NCBI RefSeq assembly: GCF_900496995.4
Contig: NW_024470382.1
Span: forward strand, 186,001-250,000
Reading direction: 5' to 3'
Source: Aquila chrysaetos chrysaetos
Taxonomy: Eukaryota > Chordata > Aves > Accipitriformes > Accipitridae
Length of the DNA: 64,000 nt
Of this stretch, positions 22,201 through 31,200 are shown piece after piece; position 1 is the first letter of the stretch, and each line of letters begins with the position of its first letter. The notes under the pieces are model-generated. The model was not told the DNA's origin, ran no database searches, and worked only from the letters and a program-made list of their open reading frames with translations. Position numbers and translations under genes: made by a program.

Positions 22201-25200
22201 CTCGTGGCGTGAGGGGTGGCTTGCCCTCCACTGTCCCACCCTGGCAACGCATCCCATGATCCGCTTGCGCACACATGGCACCCAGGGAGTCAGCAATACT
22301 CACCAATCTCCTGTTTCTGTTTCTCTGCAAAAAGAGATGGGGAAGGGAGACGACCTTGCTTAGCAACCCAACTCCCAGGAAGACAGGGGAAAAAGCCTGG
22401 GTCTATTTGGCAATGTGGTCTCATCCTCCACCAGCACCCATCCCCAGTCTGGGCCTCAGACGAGCACAGAACCATGGTGGCAGCACACTGCATGCAGTCC
22501 CCCTTCTTGGCACCCCTTGATGTCCCACCTTGTGGCTTGAGCTCCTCTGCAAATGAAGGGCAGGGAGAAGGGAGAGCAATTGGGGATGCAGAAGCAGCAG
22601 CTGCTGCCAGCAGTGGGGATAAGGGCTCCCTCGGTTCTGGGGACAGCAGCATCCACCACCTGCGCTGGTTGAGACCCACTGCCCTTGCTCCCGCTCCCCC
22701 ACTCACGAGAACTTCCCACCAGCCCTGCCGAATGCACGCTGGGCCAGGACGACAGCCAGGGACCCCATGAATAGGACAACCATTGCACTGTCAAGACTCC
22801 ACTAATGACCCCGCACCATGGGCGGGCAAGGCCACGAAACACCAAACATCCACACTTACCATTCTGCCTCTGAAGCTGCACTGAAAGGCAAAGACACCAG
22901 AAATAGTACCTCCACAGCTGCTGTTGGGGGATCCCTCACAAAAAGGAGGAGTCAGAAGCAAGCAGACAATTGGCCATGGGGCACTACCTTGGCAAAGCCC
23001 AAGCTAGGGAGCACTGGCTGCTATGTCGAGCTTTGGGCACTGGCAGGGTCTCTCAACACGACAATCGCAAAGCAGTTGGCATTGCTGGAGCATCCCACCT
23101 TCACCCACCCCAAGGCCCCAAGGCCCCTGTCCCAGCGGAGAAGGCACGTGGGCAAGCAGAAAGACTCACCGTTCCTTGCACGCAGTTCCTCTGCCGAGTC
23201 CCCGTGGTCACAGGAGAAGAAGACATGAAGTCAGGGCAAGACCATGACCAGGTTCTTGCAAGACATGGTCCTTGCAAGCCAGTCCACTCAGGGACTGTCG
23301 AACCCAGGGAGGGATGAAAAACTCCTCTGGCATGGTGGATGGCTCACGCTCCTTGGAGCTACTCATTACGTGGCGCTGATTGGATTTTTGCCACCAACCA
23401 CAGACACCCACGTCCCTACCAGGACCCGGGGCTGGTCAGGGACACAGGCTCGCCGCCTCATCAGCCACACCGTGGCCTTCCCTCAACATCCCCTTCCCTC
23501 ACCCTCCTGCCTGCACCAAAGCCTCCACCAGCCTGGACACCACCAGCCACCCGCCATGGCAGCCCCAAATCTCACGAGTTGCAAGGGCCATGGCTGCCAC
23601 TAGAGATCCTTTCCCCGGGGACATTTGGTGGAAGAAAGCAGAGGGAAAGCAGGGAGAGATCGCCTCCGGCCCAGCTGTCTCTCACCACTCCTGACACCAC
23701 TCACGCTGCAGGCTCTCCTGGCTATCTCGTGGCGTGAGGGGTGGCTTGCCCTCCACTGTCCCACCCTGGCAACGCATCCCATGATCCGCTTGCGCACACA
23801 TGGCACCCAGGGAGTCAGCAATACTCACCAATCTCCCTCTGGTTTTCTGTAAGAAAAGAAGGGGAAAAAAGAACACCTTGCTTAGCACCCCAACTCCAAG
23901 GAAATGGGCAAAATCATGCACCAGGGACCACGGGAGTGACAGGAGCAGCAAAGCCCTTGTGCCTCACAGCACCATTGCCATTGGGATCTTCGAGGAAGTC
24001 TTGCCCCATGAGTCCTCAACCAGGAACAAGGGAGGACAAGGGGCACAGCACATCCCTCTCTCACGAACATGCGTACTGGCCTCATGGCACCCTTTGGAGC
24101 CAGACCCAGCACACGCTCCCTGCCTGGCTGCCCGTGCTGCACCTCTCCCACCATGGCCATTCTTGGCACAGCATGGGAAGTCTTCAGCAAGGCAGTCTTG
24201 ACCCCCGTGAACGCCCGCCCCCAGCCGGGGCTCCCGTGGGCACTGAGCCGTGGCGGCAGTCCGCTCCTTGCACTCACCCTTCTCTGCATCGCGTGCTGCC
24301 TTGTTTTGCGACTGGAGCTCCTCTGCAAATGAAGTGTAGGGAGAAGGGAGAGCAATCAGGGCTGCGCAGGCAGGAGTTGCTGCCAGCAGTGAGGACAGGG
24401 GCTCCCTCGGTTCTGGGCACAGCAGCATCCAGCCCCTGCGCTAGGCTGAGACCCCCTGTCCACCCACCCACTCCCCACGCCTTACATCGATGACCCTGCA
24501 TGGCACAGACACCCTGCACGGCTCTTCCCTCCACTGGCATCGCAGCCACGTGTCCTTGTTGGCATGTCGGCTCCTGAGGGACACGGCACCACCCCTCGAC
24601 CAGCACCCAGTAAGCCAGAAGCTGGAACACCCCCACCACAACCTCCCTGACCCTTCTTTCTGGCTCGCACAGGGAATACAGCCTGGCAGTTTCCTACTTC
24701 CCCAGGGATGGTATTCCCTTCACGCAGGGATGGATTCTCTCTCTTGAGCCACCGCTTCTCACCCTGACGCAGCAGCAAGGACCCAGAGCCTTCACAATGG
24801 AGCCCAGTCAGCAACAGGGGCCCCCAGTCAGGAGAACTTCCCACCAGCCCTGCCGAATGCACGCTGGGCCAGGACGACAGCCAGGGACCCCATGAATAGG
24901 ACAACCATTGCACTGTCAAGACTCCACTAATGACCCCGCACCATGGGCGGGCAAGGACACGAAACACCAAACATCCACACTCACCATTCTGCCTCTGAAG
25001 GTGCACTGAAAGGCAAAGACACCAGAAATAGGACCTCCACAGCTGCTGTTGGGGGACCCCTCACAAAAAGGAGGAGTCAAAAGCAATTGGCCATGGGGCA
25101 CTGCCTTGGCAAAGCCCAAGCTAGGGAGCACTGGCTGCTATGTCGAGCTTTGGGCACTGGCAGGGTCTCTCAACATGACAATCACGAAGCAGTTGGCATT

Positions 25201-28200
25201 GCTGAAGCATCCCACCTTCACCCGCCCCAAGACCCCAAGGCCCCTGTCCCAGCGGAGAAGGCACATGGGCAAGCAGAAAGACTCACCGTTCCTTGCACGC
25301 AGTTCCTCTGCCGAGTCCCCGTGGTCACAGGAGAAGAAGACATGAAGTCAGGGCAAGACCATGACCAGGTTCTTGCAAGACATGGTCCTTGCAAGCCAGT
25401 CCACTCAGGGACTGTCGAACCCAGGGAGGGATGAAAAACTCCTCTGGCATGGTGGATGGCTCACGCTCCTTGGAGCTACTCATTACGTGGCGCTGATTGG
25501 ATTTTTGCCACCAACCACAGACACCCACGTCCCTACCAGGACCCGGGGCTGGTCAGGGACACAGGCTCGCCGCCTCATCAGCCACACTGTGGCCTTCCCT
25601 CAACATCCCCTTCCCTCACCCTCCTGCCTGCACCAAAGCCTCCACCAGCCTGGACACCACCAGCCACCCGCCATGGCAGCCCCAAATCTCACGAGTTGCA
25701 AGGGCCATGGCTGCCGCTAGAGATCCTTTCCCCGGGGACATTTGGTGGAAGAAAGCAGAGGGAAAGCAGGGAGAGATCGCCTCCGGCCCAGCTGTCTCTC
25801 ACCACTCCTGACACCACTCACGCTGCAGGCTCTCCTGGCTATCTCGTGGCGTGAGGGGTGGCTTGCCCTCCACTGTCCCACCCTGGCAACGCATCCCATG
25901 ACCCGCTTGCGCACACATGGCACCCAGGGAGTCAGCAATACTCACCAATCTCCCTCTGGTTTTCTGTAAGAAAAGAAGGGGAAAAAAGAACACCTTGCTT
26001 AGCACCCCAACTCCAAGGAAATGGGCAAAATCATGCACCAGGGACCACGGGAGTGACAGGAGCAGCAAAGCCCTTGTGCCTCACAGCACCATTGCCATTG
26101 GGATCTTCGAGGAAGTCTTGCCCCATGAGTCCTCAACCAGGAACAAGGGAGGACAAGGGGCACAGCACATCCCTCTCTCACAGAACATGCGTACTGGCCT
26201 CATGGCACCCTTTGGAGCCAGACCCAGCACACGCTCCCTGCCTGGCTGCCCGTGCTGCACCTCTCCCACCATGGCCATTCTTGGCACAGCATGGGAAGTC
26301 TTCAGCAAGGCAGTCTTGACCCCCGTGAACGCCCGCCCCCAGCCGGGGCTCCCGTGGGCACTGAGCCGTGGCGGCAGTCCGCTCCTTGCACTCACCCTTC
26401 TCTGCATCGCGTGCTGCCTTGTTTTGCGACTGGAGCTCCTCTGCAAATGAAGTGTAGGGAGAAGGGAGAGCAATCAGGGCTGCGCAGGCAGGAGTTGCTG
26501 CCAGCAGTGAGGACAGGGGCTCCCTCGGTTCTGGGCACAGCAGCATCCAGCCCCTGCGCTAGGCTGAGACCCCCTGTCCACCCACCCACTCCCCACGCCT
26601 TACATCGATGACCCTGCATGGCACAGACACCCTGCACGGCTCTTCCCTCCACTGGCATCGCAGCCACGTGTCCTTGTTGGCATGTCGGCTCCTGAGGGAC
26701 ACGGCACCACCCCTCGACCAGCACCCAGTAAGCCAGAAGCTGGAACACCCCCACCACAACCTCCCTGACCCTTCTTTCTGGCTCGCACAGGGAATACAGC
26801 CTGGCAGTTTCCTACTTCCCCAGGGATGGTATTCCCTTCACGCAGGGATGGATTCTCTCTCTTGAGCCACCGCTTCTCACCCTGACGCAGCAGCAAGGAC
26901 CCAGAGCCTTCACAATGGAGCCCAGTCAGCAACAGGGGCCCCCAGTCAGGAGAACTTCCCACCAGCCCTGCCGAATGCACGCTGGGCCAGGACGACAGCC
27001 AGGGACCCCATGAATAGGACAACCATTGCACTGTCAAGACTCCACTAATGACCCCGCACCACGGGCGGGCAAGGACACGAAACACCAAACATCCACACTT
27101 ACCATTCTGCCTCTGAAGCTGCACTGAAAGGCAAAGACACCAGAAATAGGACCTCCACGGCTGTTATTGGGAGACCTCTCGCAAAAATGAAGAGTCAAAA
27201 CTGAGCCCACAACTCACTCTGAGGTTGATTCTTTACTGTCAAGAAGACCTGGGTAATGTGATCTCTGACATGGGGAGATATCCTACCTCGCAAAGTAATG
27301 AGAACAAGGCAGCAGATAATCCAGAACAAGTTGCTGTTTTCTGAAAAATGGAAAAAAAGCCATAAAAAAAAAGACATCAATTTTCTTGCGGTATAGCACG
27401 TGCATAACAGAGTGGCCATGGAATCACATAATCTGCACTATTTGGACACAGTTAGCAGCAGAACACTTTCAGCAAAATCATTCATCTGGAAATGTGATGA
27501 GGAACACAAAAAGTCTTAAAGAAAGCTGAAATGAGACACTGATAGTTCCATTTTAATTCACTGCCTTGTGTCCAAGAATTTTCCATACACACACACTGAA
27601 ATCCAGATTTGAGATTAACCGGGAAGTAAAATTTTTTTTTTCCTTGTGAAGTTTTTTATTATTTTTAGTCTTTGCAATTGCTCTCTATTTTTATTCAAGA
27701 GGCTACTATCTCTGAAGTGAGCAATATTGTTCTAAGTGATACCATAAAAATATTGTAGCTTAACACAAGTTGACCTTCAAAGCTTTCGATGAGAAGACAT
27801 TTCAGAGGAAAGCTCAGCCTTAGCCTTGCTGCTCAACACCACCTTTCAGGCAGAATAATCCTCCAGTAGCCTAGTGCCAAAGTCTTTCCTTGCTGGTACA
27901 AATCTCAGCAGCTGACAGTCTGAAGAGCTGCCAGAAAAGCTTCTCTGCCAGCATTGAAAAATAGAGGTTCATGCTGGGAAACGGGCCAGTGGGCACTTAG
28001 CTCAGGAGCCCACTGTCTTCCTGGCTTTCCTGGGGTCAGCAGATGCTCTTGCCATTTCAGCCACAGTCCTGATAGTGGGATGCCATGACTGCAGATTCAT
28101 TGACTTCCTCAAAGTATTGAGCAATAGACTCCTCTTAGGCAAAAATCTCATTCCCTAACTATTGTACCCATTAGTCTTTACAGGATGACATTTTATCAAC

Positions 28201-31200
28201 TTTCTTTAGATATATGTAGTTACACCGTATACCGAATCCCCATGCTTAAGTAAGCATGACTAAAGGAGCCCAGCTTATTGCAAGGAGGAGGACAGTCCCG
28301 CCTGGAGATAAGGACCTTTGTTTCTCAGAATCTTAAAGCTGTCCATGAAGGAAAAGGATACCCCTGGACTACCGAGATATCGCCAGCATCCTAGCCACTC
28401 AAAACCTCTGTGAAACCCTCCCATTATCAGGTGTCATAGATAAGCAACTGTAGCAAGACCAACTCCAGGGACATCTAGATCAATAAAGAAGCAGGTAGAT
28501 GATGACACCATGGAATTATCATTCCTTTGCAAAGAGTTGTGTGTGTGTGTTAAGTAGCGATTAGTCAAATCATGTTGTAACCGAATGCTTGAAAGGTGTT
28601 AAGAACCATGTGTAAAACCACATTTGGGTTTCCCAATTTGGCTCATGCACGTGAATAAAAGAATTACTCTTGCAATTCTATACTTTGTGTCCTAGCCTCT
28701 CTGCCTGGTCAGCACGGGCCAGTTGCAAATTTTTGTGACATTCCCAAATGAATTCAACTATTGAGTGTTGTGGGAAACTGAGTGAACAATTCACAGCATT
28801 AGGCCCAGCTTTCTCATTAGTGGAGGATGATGCAGTATCCAAGTGAAAAGAGAGTACCTTTGCTTGCTTGGAGAATGCCAAAGTACATGATATGTCTTAA
28901 TTGCTGCATACCTGACTGTTGAGCAATCCGTGGACTGCGTTCCCCATCAGTGGTCACAAAAGAAGGTGGCGGTTGTCCACAGAGTATCTCAATGGAGCTT
29001 TCTATATAAAAAATATTGTCCTTCTCCTGCAGAATGCTTGTCTGGGCCAGTGAAGATAGATCTTCTCCTTGGGGATTAACCCACATCACTTTGGGCTTTA
29101 CATAGGAGCCTCTTATTTTGCCCTTGTATGTACAAGTGCCTGACTGTGGCACAGTAATTTCATTCATGGAACCTGTAACAGAGGCAATTTAACACCACAA
29201 CATCTGGCACAACACAGAAATAACAAGTATGCCATGAAAGAGATCTCATAGAACACCTGTGCTTTTGTTGTTTTTTCATTTCTAATCAAAACCATCTGGC
29301 TTTTGAGCACTTCATTTTTAACAATTCCACACTGGAGAGAGTCCTATGAGCTTTCTGTGTGTAAGAGTGAAACTGCTGAAATAAATGAAAACAGACAGGA
29401 TTGTGTACAAGAAGCTCTTCCCAAACCCTAAGTGATACAGCCTGTCGCTTCAGGTATGAAGGTAAAAAAACAGAAGTGATGCTGAAGAGATAACAATACT
29501 AATGGTTCAGACTGTTAAAAATACAGGAAAGCTATGAGCCCCTTAAGCTATGGCTGAACTCGGCCCAAAGAGGCAGAGCAGTGAGAAGATCACTCTCAGT
29601 GCTTTCCTGGGGTGTCGTTTCATGGTGTTCCCCTGAAGATGCCACAAGGCCAACCCAAACCTCTGTCACCCGACAGCAAAGATTTCTCCTGAAGGGTAAG
29701 ATTCTGCTGGATGCTTGCGGCTTCAGGGAAGGTGCTGAGACCTGTCCAATTTCAGCTCTTCTAGCAATAATGGAAGGCTCTGATTCCCTCAACAAAGCAG
29801 ATGCAGGTGTAAAAATGTGACCTACCTGATAGGCTTATCTTGGATTTGTTGAGTTTGACTACACACACCACATCTACATTATCACAAGGCACTGTGATGA
29901 TGCTTTGCACCGTGAAATGGTCTCTCTCACTCCAGGTTACGTTGGTCTTGGCCTCCACATTTATTGTGTCTCCTCCATAGTTCATCCAAATGACTTCAGG
30001 CTTTGGGTACCATTGTTTTGACTTACACGTGTAGCGACACATACTCTCCTCTTGCAGATCCCTGTTCAAAGTTGGCTTATACCCAATTGCTGTAACAGTT
30101 AGTCAATGAGTATGAAACAGAGTTAGAGTTATTGCAAAACAACGACAACAACAACAAAATAAACCAACAAAACTCAGAAAGGCTCAGTATGTTGCTCTAA
30201 AAATTCATAGCTCATAAAACCAACCACACCTGGTCACATCAAAGGGGCCATTTACCTGGACTCCAACAATGGTGGGCACTAGGGCATTTTATCACAGAGA
30301 TACAGTGAACCCCAGGGAGCCTGGATGATCAAAGGTCAGGAAGATATCTGGGAGTTTGCAAAATAGATGAGCACTCTTGTATTGGGTCTAGCTGAGGTGG
30401 AGTTAATTCTCCCCATAGCAGCCCTCATAGAACTGTGCTCTGCATCAGTAGCTAGAAAGGTGTTGATAACACACCAGTGTTTTGGCTACTGCTGAGCAGT
30501 GCTGGCACAGCATCAAGGCTGCCTCCCCAACATTTTTGCCCCCCCTCAATGGCAGGCTGGGGCTGGGCAAGATCTTGGGAGGGGACATAACCAGGACAGC
30601 TGACCTAAACTAACCAAACAGCTATTCCATACCATATGACGTCAGCTCAGCTATAAAAGCTAAGTAAAGGGAGATGGAAGGGGGGCATTTTTGTCTTCTG
30701 GAGCAAGCACTATGCATACTGAAGCCCTGCTTCCCAGGAAGTGGCTAGGCATCACCTGCTGATGGGAAGTAGAGAATAACATCATTTGTTTTTCTTTGCT
30801 TTCGTGTGCGACCTTTGCTTTCACTTTACTAAACTGTCCTTATCTTGACCCATGAGCCTTTTGTTATATTTTCTCCCCGCTGTCCAGCTGAGGAGGGGGA
30901 GTGATAGAGCGGCTTTGGTGGGCACCTGGTGCCCAGCCAGGGTCAACCCACCACAACTCTCCACATCTCTGAGGGGGATATGATACAGGTCTATAAAAAA
31001 GGAACGGTGTGGAGAGGAAGAACAGCAACAAATCTTTCCCTGTCTTGTCCAACACCAAAAGAGGAGGTATCAAGTCAGCCTAGTACATGATAGGTTCAAA
31101 AGAAAAGAAATTAAAAGGGCCTTCACCCATAGCATTGATCTGAGGAATAGACTGATGCCAGATTTGTGGATGCTAGATGTTCTCATGCACTCAAACTAAG

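Larger units (their letters stand above)
19550..27170 (-). repeat. Tandem array of heptad-exon units in gene B
   Basis: About 7.6 kb of GC-rich direct repeats: one old unit (about 19550-20240) and four younger ones starting near 20240, 21757, 23280 and 25397, with periods of about 1517, 1525 and 2117 bp. Each young unit carries, on the minus strand, a set of tiny phase-1 exons for coiled-coil heptads (VQLQRQN, KQKQEI or ENQREI, DSQESLQ, EELRARN), plus a 45-bp exon that is intact only in the two longer units. Units 1 and 2 are almost identical to each other, as are units 3 and 4, pointing to very recent duplication or conversion. Confidence 0.85.

Noticed and set aside
20297-26611. Long open frames of 100-250 codons on both strands of the repeat array
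   Set aside because: They follow from high GC and repetition, occur in several frames at once, and cross clear splice sites of the heptad exons.
28200-28700. Possible old LTR with AATAAA near 28655
   Set aside because: No matching copy in the window, no target duplication and no clear ends; mentioned only as a weak possibility in the intron entry.
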